Assembly: GCF_041052385.1 (NCBI RefSeq)
Contig: NZ_CP163439.1
Span: forward strand, 9,847,001-9,911,000
DNA: 64,000 nucleotides
Reading direction: 5' to 3'
Source of the DNA: Streptomyces sp. R28
Lineage (GTDB): Bacteria > Actinomycetota > Actinomycetes > Streptomycetales > Streptomycetaceae
A model generated the notes under the pieces. The model was not told the origin of the DNA. It worked only from the letters and a program-made list of their open reading frames with translations, and did not search any database. Positions 8,428 through 17,588 of the stretch are shown piece after piece (positions within the stretch are counted from its first letter, which is position 1; each line of letters starts with the position of its first letter). A program made the position numbers and the translations under genes.

Positions 8428-8978
8428 CCAAGCTCGACGCGTTGGCGGCCATCGCCGCGGGCGCGGACCCCGATGCCCAGCGCTGGCAGGGGAACCAGAT
8501 GGACCAGGTCGTACCGGACGCCGACACCAGACAGTTCCTGCTGGGCATAGGCCCCGGCGGCGCCACCCCCCGTTGGTTCCCCAAGTCCAACCCCGAATTG
8601 GCCGAGCCCTTCGAACCCAGCCCCGAGATGCCCGAGTTCATGGTCTGTGTACACCGCGACACCGGGCGCTACGCCGGGTACCTCGAACTCCACCACGACA
8701 GGGGTGAGATCGGCGGCATTCTCGCCCCCGACCATCGAGGCCAGGGCCTCGGCGCTGAACTGTTCCTGGCGGGCGCGGAGTTCGCCCATGGCCACGCCGG
8801 TCTGCCGACGGTACGGGCGGGCACGGCGACGGCGAACCTCGCGTGCCGCCGCGCCCTGGAACGCGCCGGCTTCGTCCCGGCCCCCGGCCCGGCCCGCCAC
8901 ACCCTGCCGGACGGTCGTGAGCTGGACAGCGTCTGGTACCGGCACGAGGGCGCCGCGTCGGCGTGTGCGATGCCTTGA
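8424..8978 (+). CDS. GNAT acetyltransferase (RimJ/RimL-like)
   Basis: GNAT fold: CVHRDTGRYAGYLELHH, GGILAPDHRGQGLGAELF (acetyl-CoA loop R-G-Q-G-L-G) and ANLACRRALERAGFVPAPG (C-terminal S-x-R-A-x-E-K-x-GF-type motif). Homology-like sequence begins before 8424 (TRHLLLYTPVTKLD, from about 8397), but no in-frame ATG/GTG is visible there. The GTG at 8424 therefore gives a 184-aa protein lacking part of strand 1. The start overlaps the ligase fragment stop. The gene may be 5'-damaged. Confidence 0.65.
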   Translation: MTKLDALAAIAAGADPDAQRWQGNQMDQVVPDADTRQFLLGIGPGGATPRWFPKSNPELAEPFEPSPEMPEFMVCVHRDTGRYAGYLELHHDRGEIGGILAPDHRGQGLGAELFLAGAEFAHGHAGLPTVRAGTATANLACRRALERAGFVPAPGPARHTLPDGRELDSVWYRHEGAASACAMP

Positions 8979-9014
8979 GGCAGGAGTGGAGGGGCGGAGG
9001 AGCGAGTCCGCCGC

Positions 9015-9192
9015 CTCGGAACTCGGCCGTGTCCAGCTCGAACCCGAGAGGGCCGGGCAGGGACACGGTCAGCCCGAGCTTGTGCCGGGCACTCTTGGCG
9101 TAGGCGTCGCCGGACGGTTCGGAGTGAACCGTCACCTCGCCCTCCTCGCGGTCGATCAGGAGGTAGACCGGGATGCCGGCGCGGGCACAGCC
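9015..9192 (-). pseudogene. Uma2-family nuclease, 3' fragment
   Basis: The minus frame reads RAGIPVYLLIDREEGEVTVH, then SEPSGDAYAKSARHKLG and PGPLGFELDTAEF. This is the C-terminal half of a Uma2-family (PD-(D/E)XK-like) putative endonuclease common in Streptomyces. Nothing of the N-terminal half is found upstream (9193-9300). Confidence 0.6.
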
Positions 9193-9299
9193 GTGCACGC
9201 CTGGCAAGGCCACAAGGGCGACCACAGGTACCACTACTGGGAGTGGAGTGAAGGCGCAGCTTCTGAGGAGGGGCCACACCGAATCAACCACGGAGCAAC

Positions 9300-9404
9300 A
9301 TGACCGGTCTGGTGCTCCTATCCGGCCCAGCCGATCTCGCGTACCTCGATGGCTCCGTCGTGTGGCGTGTACTGAATCCAGGCGCGGGGTCCGAAGAGGA
9401 ATAG
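9300..9404 (+). CDS. Small ORF of uncertain reality
   Basis: An ATG eight nt after a GGAG begins a 34-aa frame (MTGLVLLSGPADLAYLDGSV and onward) ending at TAG 9402-9404, exactly at the edge of the IS256-type element. It may be the 5' end of a gene cut by that insertion. No family recognised. Confidence 0.2.
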   Translation: MTGLVLLSGPADLAYLDGSVVWRVLNPGAGSEEE

Positions 9405-10801
9405 TCAAATCCTGTGGATCGTGAGGTAGTTCAGGCTGCGTGAGCTTCGGGGCGTTCGACGAGTTCGCCTCGTTCGAAGCGGGCCCCTGCTCGGACGAGG
9501 GCGACGAGGTGGGGTGCGTTCACGGCTCGCCAGCGGGCCTGGGCGGACTCGACGAGCTTGAAAACCATCGCCAGGGCGGCGGCCCGGGAGCCGGCCCCCT
9601 TGGTGACCTTGGTCCGCAGACGGACGGTCGAGAAGGTCGACTCGATCGGGTTGGTTGTCCGCAGGTGGATCCAGTGCTCGGCGGGGAAGTCGTAGAACGC
9701 CAGCAGCTCGTCCTCGTCCTCGACGATCTTCTTGACGGCCTTGGGGAACTTTGCCCCGTACTGCTTGGCGAACGCCTTGACCGCGGCGGCCGCGTGCTCC
9801 TTATCCTCGGCGTTGTAGATGTCCTGTATGGCCTTCTTCGCCGCGGGCTGGGCCGACTTCGGGAGGCTGTCGAGGCAGTTGGCCGTTTTGTGAACCCAGC
9901 ATCTTTGGTGCCGGGTTTCGGGGAAGACCTCGTTCAACGCGTTCCAGAAGCCGAGGGCGCCGTCGCCGACGGCGAGGACGGGAGCGCGCATGCCGCGCCG
10001 CTGGCAGTCCCGCATCAGGCTCGCCCAGGATTCCGAGGACTCGCGGTAGCCGTCGGCCATCGCGATCAGCTCCTTGGTGCCGTCCGCGCGCACGCCCATG
10101 ACGACCAGGACCGCGGCCTTCGCGTCCTCCAGGCGTATCCGCAGGTGAATGCCGTCGGCCCAGACGTAGACGTAGTCCGTGGCGGACAGGTCGCGCTCGC
10201 TGAACGTCTTGTGGTCGGCCTGCCACTGGGTGGTCAGCCGGGTGACGGTGGCCGGTGACAGGCCGGCCGAGGAGCCGAGGAACTGCTCGAGCGCGGGCAC
10301 GAAATCCCCGCTGGACAGCCCGTGGAGGTAGAGGAGCGGCAGCACCTCGCTGATCTTCGGGGACTTGCGGCACCACGGCGGCAGGATCGCCGAGGAGAAC
10401 CGCTTGCGCTCGCCGGTTGCCTCGTCGATGCGCTTGTCGTTGATGCGAGGGGCCTTCACCTCGACCGTCCCGGCCACGGTGGTCACGGAGCGGGGCTGGT
10501 GATAGCCGTTGCGGACCACCAGACGGCGCCCGTTCTCGTCTCGCTGGTCGGCCAAATCGGCTATGTAGGAGTTGACTTCAGCCTCCAGAGCGGCGGCCAG
10601 CATCCGCCGCGCGCCCTCGCGGACGATGTCGTCGATCAGGGAGCCGGTCCCGGTCGTTCCATCTGCATTCACTACGCTCAGCACGGGCGTGCCTTCCCGA
10701 CCGACGGTGCAACGTCGGCCTGCTCGATGACCAGAAGTCGATCACTCGGGAAGGTACGCCCTTCGCGTCCAACCCGAGGCCGATCCACAGGTCATGAGCA
10801 T
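9401..10801 (-). mobile_element. IS256-family insertion sequence
   Basis: The element carries one transposase gene flanked by imperfect 20-bp inverted repeats at 9401-9420 and 10782-10801. The inner ten bases (CCTGTGGATC / GATCCACAGG) match exactly and about 15 of 20 match overall. No clear target duplication is seen. Confidence 0.75.
9431..10684 (-). CDS. IS256-family transposase (Mutator-like)
   Basis: A 417-aa full-length transposase. Catalytic DDE residues sit in YVYVWADGIHLRI (Asp), VLAVGDGALGFW (Asp) and NPIESTFSTVRLRT (Glu). The C/D-x2-H signature appears as RHQRCWVHKTAN. The start is a GTG at 10684. A short fragment of a related transposase occurs at 29890-30011. The gene appears intact, so the element may still be active. 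Confidence 0.95.
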   Translation of the reverse strand: MLSVVNADGTTGTGSLIDDIVREGARRMLAAALEAEVNSYIADLADQRDENGRRLVVRNGYHQPRSVTTVAGTVEVKAPRINDKRIDEATGERKRFSSAILPPWCRKSPKISEVLPLLYLHGLSSGDFVPALEQFLGSSAGLSPATVTRLTTQWQADHKTFSERDLSATDYVYVWADGIHLRIRLEDAKAAVLVVMGVRADGTKELIAMADGYRESSESWASLMRDCQRRGMRAPVLAVGDGALGFWNALNEVFPETRHQRCWVHKTANCLDSLPKSAQPAAKKAIQDIYNAEDKEHAAAAVKAFAKQYGAKFPKAVKKIVEDEDELLAFYDFPAEHWIHLRTTNPIESTFSTVRLRTKVTKGAGSRAAALAMVFKLVESAQARWRAVNAPHLVALVRAGARFERGELVERPEAHAA

Positions 10802-10934
10802 TGCTCTCAGCGCGCTGGCCATACTGGCCTGCGTCGTTGTCCCTGGCGTCTGGTCTGCGAAGCCAGATCGGCGGCGGGATGCCCGCGCCATGACCGAACT
10901 ACTGCTTGGCATGCCTCCTGGGAGGCGTCGGTGA
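10794..10934 (+). CDS. Possible small membrane protein
   Basis: A 46-aa frame beginning MSIALSALAILACVVVPGVW, a single predicted membrane helix, followed by a basic patch (KPDRRRDAR). The ATG lies within the right inverted repeat of the IS256-type element, so the true start may have been lost. No family recognised. The rest of 10935-11227 shows nothing codable. Confidence 0.3.
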   Translation: MSIALSALAILACVVVPGVWSAKPDRRRDARAMTELLLGMPPGRRR

Positions 10935-11227
10935 CCCGTGCTCAGACGTGCCGTCACGGGGCTGGCCACAGGCCGGTGCGGAGCTGTGCTCCCCGCTCCC
11001 GCGGGGTTGGTCTCGCGCCTTGCTCGTCTCGAGGGGCGCGTCGATCCGCTCCGAAAGCGAACCTGGGTGCGTGTCAACGCTGCCGCGCTCCAGCGAGTCA
11101 TTCGGCGAGCGCCTGCCACAAGACCTTCAGCAGTACCGGGGCGCGCTCGGCGAACAGGCCGACCACCACGGTGGGTTTCGAGGGCGGGTGACGAACGGTC
11201 TCCGTGGGCAGGGAGTCAGACCGACGG

Positions 11228-11730
11228 TCATGGCGTGCATGGTCCGTAGGTGTCAGTAATCCGGGCGCCGGGAAGCGGGCGCCGAGCCTGGCTGATGGAC
11301 AGACGGGTGGAGATGTCGTTGGGGTCGTGAGAGTGGAGTTCTTCCTCAATGGCGTCTTGGGTACCCAAGAGCCGCAGAACGTTGGAGGAACGCAGGCGCC
11401 AGCTGTCAGGTCCGGAGGCCAGGATTTCCAGGCCCAACATCACATCTCTTTCAACAGGACGCGACACTCGTCGGCCGTGCGTGTGGGCGTTGTGTGCGAT
11501 GAGCAGTGCGATGACCTTATAGCGGGGGTCGAGGTTGAGGTTGAGGCGCACAGTGTCGCGGATACGACGTCGCAGGGCCGGTGAGTCGACAACGCGTTCG
11601 AGGATGTCGTTGTCGATGGTCCAGGGTGGCCCGTCGGGAGTACGGCTGGCCAGTGCTTCGCTGACGAGGGCCTCGCCGGCGACCTGCAGGAGTTTGGGGT
11701 GGTAGTTGCAGTAGGACAGCAGTCGGCAGC
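11228..11730 (-). pseudogene. ATP-binding (AAA/STAND-like) protein, C-terminal fragment
   Basis: A continuous minus frame reads LLSYCNYHPKLLQVAGEALV, DNDILERVVDSPALRRRI, then LNLDPRYKVIALLIAHN and on to RLLGTQDAIEEELHS. Helical winged-helix-like sequence after an (absent) P-loop domain is typical of the sensor end of large ATPases. The 5' part is missing exactly where the IS630 transposase remnant begins (about 11735). Confidence 0.45.
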
Positions 11731-11739
11731 ACCAGTTCG

Positions 11740-12772
11740 GTGCACTTCCGACGCGCGATGATGCTGCTGGCGTCGGCCGGCGGGAACCGGGTCCCGGTGA
11801 TCGCCCAGCTGGTACAGGCCGACGATGACACCGTCCGGGATGTGATCCACCGGTTCAACGAGATCGGCCTGGCCTGTCTGGGCCCTCGGTGGGCAGGAGG
11901 CCGTCCCCGCCAACTCAGTCCTGACGAAGAGGACTTCGTCGTCCAGACGGCCACAACCCGCCCGACCAAGCTCGGCCATCCCTTCACCCCTGGTCCATCC
12001 GCAAACTGCTGGCCTACCTGAGGAAAGTCCATGGGCGGGGCATCCGCATCGGCCGCGAGACGTTACGCCGTCTGCTCGCCCGCCGCGGCATCACCTTCCA
12101 GCGCACCAAGACGTGGAAGGAGTCCCCGGACCCCAACCGCGACGCCAAACTTGACCGGATCGAGGAGGTCCTGGACGGTCTCCCGGACCGGGTCTTCGCC
12201 TTCGACGAGTTCGGCCCGCTCGGCATCCGCCCCACCGGCGGTGCGGGCTGGGCCCCCGCCAGTCACCCCGAGCGGCACCCGGCGACCTACCACCGTACCC
12301 ACGGCATCCGGTACTTCCACGGCTGCTATTCGGTCGGCGGCGACACGCTCTGGGGCATCAACCGCCGGAAGAAGAGTGCCGCGAACACACTGGCCGCGCT
12401 CAGATCGGTCCGGGCCGCCCGACCGGACGGCGCCCCCATCTACGTCATCCTGGACAACCTGTCCGCCCGCAAGGGCGAGACGATCCGCCGCTGGGCGAAG
12501 AAGAACCGCATCGAGCTGTGTTTCACGCCGACATACGCGTCCTGGGCCAACCCAATCGAGGCGCACTTCGGGCCGCTGCGGCAGTTCACCATCGCCAACT
12601 CCAACCACCGCAACCACACCGTGCAGACCCGGGCCCCGCACGCCTATCTGCGCTGGCGCAACGCGGATGCCCGTCACCCCGACGTGCTGGCAGCCCAGCG
12701 CCGCGAGCGCGCTCGCATCCGCAGCGAGAAGGGCATCCGTTGGGGCGGACGTCCCTCGCCAATGCCGCTTGA
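11740..12772 (+). pseudogene. IS630-family transposase, frameshifted
   Basis: The first frame (11740-about 11988) encodes the HTH part (MMLLASAGGNRVPVIAQLV, HRFNEIGLACLGPRWAGGRP). At about 11988-11990 a base seems missing and the protein continues in the next frame with WSIRKLLAYLRKVHG. That frame carries the DDE domain: VFAFDEFGPLGIRP, YVILDNLSARKG and the YASWANPIEAHFGPL glutamate box. At the C-terminus the natural stop appears in yet another frame (LANAA, stop at 12770-12772), while the catalytic frame drifts on to 13010. The N-terminus is also short. Inactive. Confidence 0.75.
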
Positions 12773-12801
12773 CCAGCCCGGCGACCCTGCCCGGCCGGGT
12801 C

Positions 12802-13443
12802 CTAGCGGTACCCGTCCACGCTGGCGCCGGCTGGAGCGAGGGTGGGCCAGGAATGCCCTGCTCTGTCGGAGGCAGCGGACCGTAGGAGGTCAAGAAGAGT
12901 GCACCCCGGGTAGCCCCGAAAACTCGCGTAGGTGCCCCGGTAATAGCAGCTCCAGTAGCTCACGACCCGCCGTTGAGTGCGCGCGAAGAAGGCCGGGTTG
13001 TCCACGATGAACTGCCCGTAAGCGAGGTGGCCGCGGGTGCCGGGAGTGGCGAGATCACGGAGCTCATCGCAGATGACGACCAGGATCTCCAAGACGTACT
13101 CGCCAACCAGCTGCACGACGAAGGGGACGACCCATGGGTCCGTGGAACCAACGACCTTCTCCAGGTGGCGCTGTCTGACCACACCGTCGCAGTGCCTTGA
13201 GTACAGGCAGTGCAGAAGCTGTTGTTGGCGCGACGAAAGCGACGCCACCGCGTCAGGTGCCGGCTCGTCGTTGTAGAGGCGCCCGGGGATCAAAAGCTGC
13301 TGGTCCTCTACAGCGACCGAGAACGAGGCATGCGGCTGGAGCCGAGAATCAGGCATCACCGCCAGGACTGCCTCGGCATCGCTTGCAAGCGCGGCTGGGA
13401 ACGCCGTGATCAACGGATTGCTGCTGTCGGAAAGCGGCTGCAC
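12802..13443 (-). CDS. Conserved hypothetical protein of Streptomyces type
   Basis: A 213-aa protein beginning MQPLSDSSNPLITAFP. Notable segments are SSRQQQLLHCLYSRHCDG, QRHLEKVVGSTDPWVVPF and RRVVSYWSCYYRGTYASF. I recognise the pattern from uncharacterised proteins in Streptomyces genomes, but it has no known catalytic motif and no signal peptide. The last residues (LAPAGASVDGYR) may be altered by the IS630 remnant on the opposite strand (12772-13010). Function unknown. Confidence 0.6.
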   Translation of the reverse strand: MQPLSDSSNPLITAFPAALASDAEAVLAVMPDSRLQPHASFSVAVEDQQLLIPGRLYNDEPAPDAVASLSSRQQQLLHCLYSRHCDGVVRQRHLEKVVGSTDPWVVPFVVQLVGEYVLEILVVICDELRDLATPGTRGHLAYGQFIVDNPAFFARTQRRVVSYWSCYYRGTYASFRGYPGCTLLDLLRSAASDRAGHSWPTLAPAGASVDGYR

Positions 13444-13525
13444 GAGCCGAGCATAGGCGGATGCCTCGGCCAGGTAGCTGGCATCAATGGCCCCACACCC
13501 CGCCCAAACCGGCGAAGGTATGCGG

Positions 13526-14577
13526 TCAGAGCACTAGGCAGAGCGCGCCGATGGCCAGGTTCCGCAGTGAAGCCATCACCCGCGGTGCGCTGCCGGTCCG
13601 TACCCGCGAGGCATCCTCTCCGAATGTCACATCCCTGACATGGTGCTGACGATTCTCGATTGCCCAGTGTCCGCGTACGCGTTCCGCCAGGTCAGCGAGT
13701 GTGGCCTGGTGAGCCGTGAGGCTGGTGACCGCGTAGACGCGTTCGAGCGACACCTTCCCGGTGCGCACCGTGCCCCGCCGGCGGACGATCTGCAGCGCCT
13801 GGTCGGCGGGTGGGAACGGCAGTCCCGGCACGGTGACGGCCTTCAGGCGGCGGATCTCATCGCGGCCGTGGGTGGCGGCCCGGGTGCGGTCCATCAGCGG
13901 CACCTCCTTCCAGGAGAGATCCCTTCACCAGTGCGTGCAGGGTCGAGTGGTTGCCCTTGAGTATGGCGCTGTAGTGCGCGCCCTTCTCCTCGACCAGGAA
14001 CCTCGCGTGGTCGGTCTGGGTCAGCAGCGCGTCGAAGGTCACCACCGAGCCGGTAAGAACCAGCGGGTCCAGCAGCGGCCGGAACGCGGTGATCTCGTTG
14101 CTCTTGGCGTCGACCTCGTGCTGGGCCAACACGATGCCGTCGCCGCGCAGCGCGGACAACAGGTGCACGCAGCAACCGTCGACGCGGACAGCGCCACGCA
14201 GGGATTTGCCGTCCACCGCGACCGCCGCCCGCACCCGGCGGGACGGCGCATAGGGGGCCTGGTCGGTACGGGAGGCGTCTGCACGGGAGGTGAGCCAGCC
14301 GCCTATCGCCGCTTCGAGCGCGTCGCCGTCGATACCGCTGCAGTACCCGACGCACGGTCGCCTCGCTGGGCGCCCGGTAGGGCCGGTCCGGATCGCGCAG
14401 CGTGGCCCCGCAACGGACAATGAGATGGGCAAAGGCATCAGCGGCCCACTGGGCGATTGCAGTCAGGGACTTCGCTCCGGCCAGGACCCCGCAGGCGGCT
14501 AGGGCCAGGACGTATGACAGCGGGTCGCGCCGGCCCCGAAGACAGCGCGGGTCGGGCAGGTGTGGACGATCACGTAA
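13526..14577 (-). pseudogene. ISAs1-family transposase, frameshifted
   Basis: From the 5' side the fragments are: an N-terminal H-repeat-like region (DPLSYVLALAACGVLAGAKS, QWAADAFAHLI), PYRAPSEATVRRVLQR, a frame change at about 14340, then DGDALEAAIGGWLTSR, VAVDGKSLRGAV (catalytic Asp) and NEITAFRPLLDPLVL. A second change at about 13900 leads to SLERVYAVTSLTAHQATLAD, RVRGHWAIENRQHHVRDVTF (Glu box) and RNLAIGALCLVL. Order and content match ISAs1 transposases of about 370-390 aa. Two frame breaks make it inactive. Confidence 0.8.
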
Positions 14578-14578
14578 T

Positions 14579-14601
14579 TGGTTGTGACCGCGCTTCCGTG
14601 A
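14579..14601 (-). repeat. ISAs1-type end, copy 1 (inverted pair)
   Basis: On the minus strand this reads TCACGGAAGCGCGGTCACAA then CCA. It marks the 5' side of the ISAs1 transposase remnant. An inverted copy with 22 of 23 identical bases occurs at 17475-17497, on the far side of the monooxygenase and Rieske genes. Confidence 0.6.
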
Positions 14602-14604
14602 ATG

Positions 14605-16182
14605 CTACGGCCGAGGAGCCTCGGCCGTGCCGTCGAAGGATGTCGTCGACGGCTGCGTTCCGGGGCCTACTGGGGGCTGATCATTCCGTTCGGCGTCGGC
14701 CTGGGCAGGCAGTGGCAGCGTCCAGGTGTAGGCGTCCGGGTCGAAGGAGTGCAGGCGCTGGACGAGCCTGGCGGTCGACCAGGGCCAGCAGAAGGTGTTG
14801 ATACCCGGGAGACCGAAGTAGTAGCCGGTGCCGCCGGCGTTGTAGACGGTGCCGCGTAGCGCCTCTTGCAGGGCCTGCTGGTGGGCTGTTTCGGCCTCGG
14901 GCTTGACATCCAACGCGAACGCCCCGCTGGAGCGCAGGTGGTTGAGCGCGGTGGTGACGTAGCCGAGTTGGGCTTCGAGGACGGTGGGGACGGCGGTGGT
15001 GCCGGTGAGCAGATTGGGGCCGATGAGTAGGAAGAGGTTGGGGTATCCGCTGACGCTGGTGCCCAGGTAGGCGCGGCGGTTGTCGGCCCAGGTCTGGGCC
15101 AGTGCGCGGTCGGTGCCGTGTAGTTGGGGGGCCAGGGGGATGTCGCCGATGTGGTATCCGGTCGCGAGGACGATGATGTCGGCGCGCGTGCGGGTGCCGT
15201 CGGCGCCGATGACGTCGGAGCCCTCGACGGCAGTCACGCGCGTGGGATGCAGTCGTACGTTGGGCCGGGTGAGGGCGGCGTAGTAGGTGCCGGAGGTGAT
15301 CAGGCGGCGACTGCCGAAGGGGTAGTCGGGAGTAAGAGCTCGGCGCAGGGCGCGGTCCCGTACCGAGGCACGCAAATGGAAGCGGGCCAGGGCCTCCAAG
15401 GGCCGCAGCAGGTGGGGGTGGCGCAAGGGAACGCCGATGGCTTCCTGGGTCCAGTGGTGCAGGCTGCGTAGTGCGCGGCGTGCTGCCGGGTGGTGCTCGA
15501 AGAAACGGTGGAGACCGGGAGGGAGGGGGTAGTCGGGTTTCGGAAGTACCCACTGCGGTGTGCTCTGGAAGACGTCGACATGGGCCGCCTTCGGCTGGAT
15601 CTCGGGCAGGAACTGGACGGTGGAGGCTCCGGTGCCCACCACTGCTACCCGCTGACCGGTCAGGTCGACTTCGTGGTTCCAGCGCGCGGAGTGAAAGGCA
15701 GGGCCGGGGAAGGTGTCCAGGCCGGGGATGTCAGGATGGCGGGGCCGATGCCAGGGACCGGTGGCGACGATCACGGCGCGGGCGGTGTACGTGCCCGACG
15801 TGGTCTGCAGGTTCCAGCGGTGCGCGTCCGGCGCCCAGCGGATGCTCAGCACCTCGGTGTTGTAGCGGATCGCCTTGGCCACGCCGTGCGTTGCCGCGGT
15901 GGTGTCGAGGTAGTCGAGAATCTCGGACCGGTCGGCGAAGCCCCGGCTCCACGCGTGGGGAGCGAATGAGTATTCGTACAGCACCGACGGTACGTCGCAG
16001 CCGCATCCGGGATAGGTGTTGTCCCGCCAAGTCCCGCCGAGGCGGCCGGACTTCTCCAACACCACGACGTCACCGAAGCCGGCCCGGCGCAGCGCGATCA
16101 CGGCGGCCACCCCCGAGAGGCCGGCCCCAATGACGACGACTTCCGCTTCATTTCCTGTGCTGTCGATGCTGTCGTCGGCCAC
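14605..16182 (-). CDS. Flavin-containing (Baeyer-Villiger type) monooxygenase
   Basis: A 525-aa class B flavoprotein monooxygenase. FAD-binding glycine motif VVIGAGLSGVAAVIALRR (about residues 14-31), GGTWRDNTYPGCGCDVPS, the fingerprint FPGPAFHSARWNH (F-x-G-x-x-x-H-x-x-x-W; BVMOs have P or D next), and NADPH-binding VAVVGTGASTVQFLPEI. It should use NADPH and O2 to insert oxygen next to a ketone or oxidise a heteroatom. GTG 16182 (VADDSIDSTG) is preferred over the upstream start at 16242. It is divergent from a Rieske-protein gene 190 bp away. Both genes lie between inverted ISAs1-type ends. Confidence 0.85.
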   Translation of the reverse strand: MADDSIDSTGNEAEVVVIGAGLSGVAAVIALRRAGFGDVVVLEKSGRLGGTWRDNTYPGCGCDVPSVLYEYSFAPHAWSRGFADRSEILDYLDTTAATHGVAKAIRYNTEVLSIRWAPDAHRWNLQTTSGTYTARAVIVATGPWHRPRHPDIPGLDTFPGPAFHSARWNHEVDLTGQRVAVVGTGASTVQFLPEIQPKAAHVDVFQSTPQWVLPKPDYPLPPGLHRFFEHHPAARRALRSLHHWTQEAIGVPLRHPHLLRPLEALARFHLRASVRDRALRRALTPDYPFGSRRLITSGTYYAALTRPNVRLHPTRVTAVEGSDVIGADGTRTRADIIVLATGYHIGDIPLAPQLHGTDRALAQTWADNRRAYLGTSVSGYPNLFLLIGPNLLTGTTAVPTVLEAQLGYVTTALNHLRSSGAFALDVKPEAETAHQQALQEALRGTVYNAGGTGYYFGLPGINTFCWPWSTARLVQRLHSFDPDAYTWTLPLPAQADAERNDQPPVGPGTQPSTTSFDGTAEAPRP

Positions 16183-16372
16183 CGGCGCCCCCTGCCTGCC
16201 TCGTGAGCGACCCGGCGCTGATACCGAGCAGCCCCCAACCACTTACTCAGAGCAGCCGATCGTATGGTTCGCCGTGATCATCTATGGCGATACAGCCCAT
16301 TAGACCCTCATATGAGTGATTTTTCCTAGTGAGGTAAATATCTGCGGAATTTCCTGTGTTTGGCTGCCGGTC

Positions 16373-17394
16373 ATGACGATGAGGGACGAACTGCCCAGGT
16401 CTCGCAGCCCGTACACCGCCGTCGACGAGCCGGGGCGGCATCTGCCCTACCCCAGTGGCTGGTTCTGCCTGGCGCGTTCACGAGAACTGGCCCCCGGCAA
16501 AGTGCTGACCCGCCGCTTCATGGGCGAAGACATCGTCCTCTACCGCACCCGTGACGGTAGATCCCGCGCGGTGCGTCCCTACTGCCCACACCTGGGCGCT
16601 CATCTGGGGGCGGGCGGCACCGTGGAAGACCAGAACCTGGTGTGTCCCTTCCATCGCTTCGCCTTCGCCCCCGATGGCACATGCGTCGGCACGCCCGACG
16701 GCCCTCCACCGCGCGCCCGCCTGCAGCAGCACACCATCAGCGAGCGCAACGGCTTCCTCTTCGTCTGGTACGCACCGGACGGTGCCGCACCCTCCTGGGA
16801 CGTCCCCGACACCGCCCAGGACGGCGTGGTTGCGACGCCGCCTGGAGCACGGAAGTCCGCACCTACGCCCAGGAGATCATCGAGAACACCCTCGACTACC
16901 GGCATCTGCCCGTCCTGCACAAGGTGGCCGTGGAGGAACTCGCCGCACCGGTGACCGAGGGCCCCCTACTGCGCATGCGTCTGCGTCTCGGGCCGGACCG
17001 GCCTCCCGCTCTCAAGCGGAAGATCCAGGCGGACCATGCGTTCCTCATGGCGGGGCTGGGATATCTCCGGGTCGAGCTTCCGCTGCCCTCGCTCGGACTC
17101 GTCAGCTACCTGTGGGCCATGCACACACCGACCGGGCCTCGGCGCACCCGCATGCTGGTCGCGGCTGCTTGTACGGACCTCCGCAAGCAGGACGCCACCG
17201 AAACGTCGCTGGCACGGCGTGGCCTGCACCGGGCCTTCGCCCGCGCGATGCTGCGCACCGCAGTCAGCAAGATCCATCAAGATCTGGGGATCTGGAACAC
17301 CAAACGCTACGAGCCACGGCCTCGCCTCGCGGCGAGCGACGAGGCCATCGGCTTGTTCCGCCACTGGGCCCGACAGTTCTACCCGGCTCCGTGA
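16373..17394 (+). pseudogene. Rieske [2Fe-2S] oxygenase-like protein, frameshifted
   Basis: The first frame from ATG 16373 encodes a Rieske domain: CPHLGAHLGAGG and CPFHRFAFAPDG give the C-x-H...C-x2-H cluster ligands. Around 16838-16850 the continuing protein switches frame, reading WSTEVRTYAQEIIENTLDYR then HLPVLHKVAVEELAAPVTEG. END.. H..LH is the pattern of the mononuclear-iron region of Rieske oxygenases such as KshA-type hydroxylases. It runs on to ARQFYPAP at 17394. Total length would be about 340 aa, normal for the family. As it stands the gene is broken by one indel, unless this is a sequencing error. A flavin monooxygenase is divergent upstream. Confidence 0.75.
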
Positions 17395-17474
17395 CGGAGA
17401 CAGCGTCTCCACCGGCCCTGGCGACGATGCCCCGCACTCCGAAGGCGGCAGCGTTCCGCGAAACGGCGTAGTCG

Positions 17475-17497
17475 TCACGGAAGCGCGGTCAGAACCA
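17475..17497 (+). repeat. ISAs1-type end, copy 2 (inverted pair)
   Basis: TCACGGAAGCGCGGTCAGAA then CCA, an inverted 22/23 match of 14579-14601. No transposase is attached on this side, so it is an orphan end. Confidence 0.6.
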
Positions 17498-17535
17498 CGT
17501 AATTCCCCAGGGCTGCGGTCACGTAATTCCCCAGG
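17496..17535 (+). repeat. Tandem CACGTAATTCCCCAGG repeats
   Basis: The 16-mer CACGTAATTCCCCAGG occurs twice, at 17496-17511 and 17520-17535, 24 bp apart start to start. This looks like transposase-binding repeats at an IS terminus whose body is gone. Confidence 0.6.
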
Positions 17536-17588
17536 TGCCGGCTTGCGTTGTGCAGCGCGGTCGGCGTAGCGGCTTTGGGCTGGAGCTG

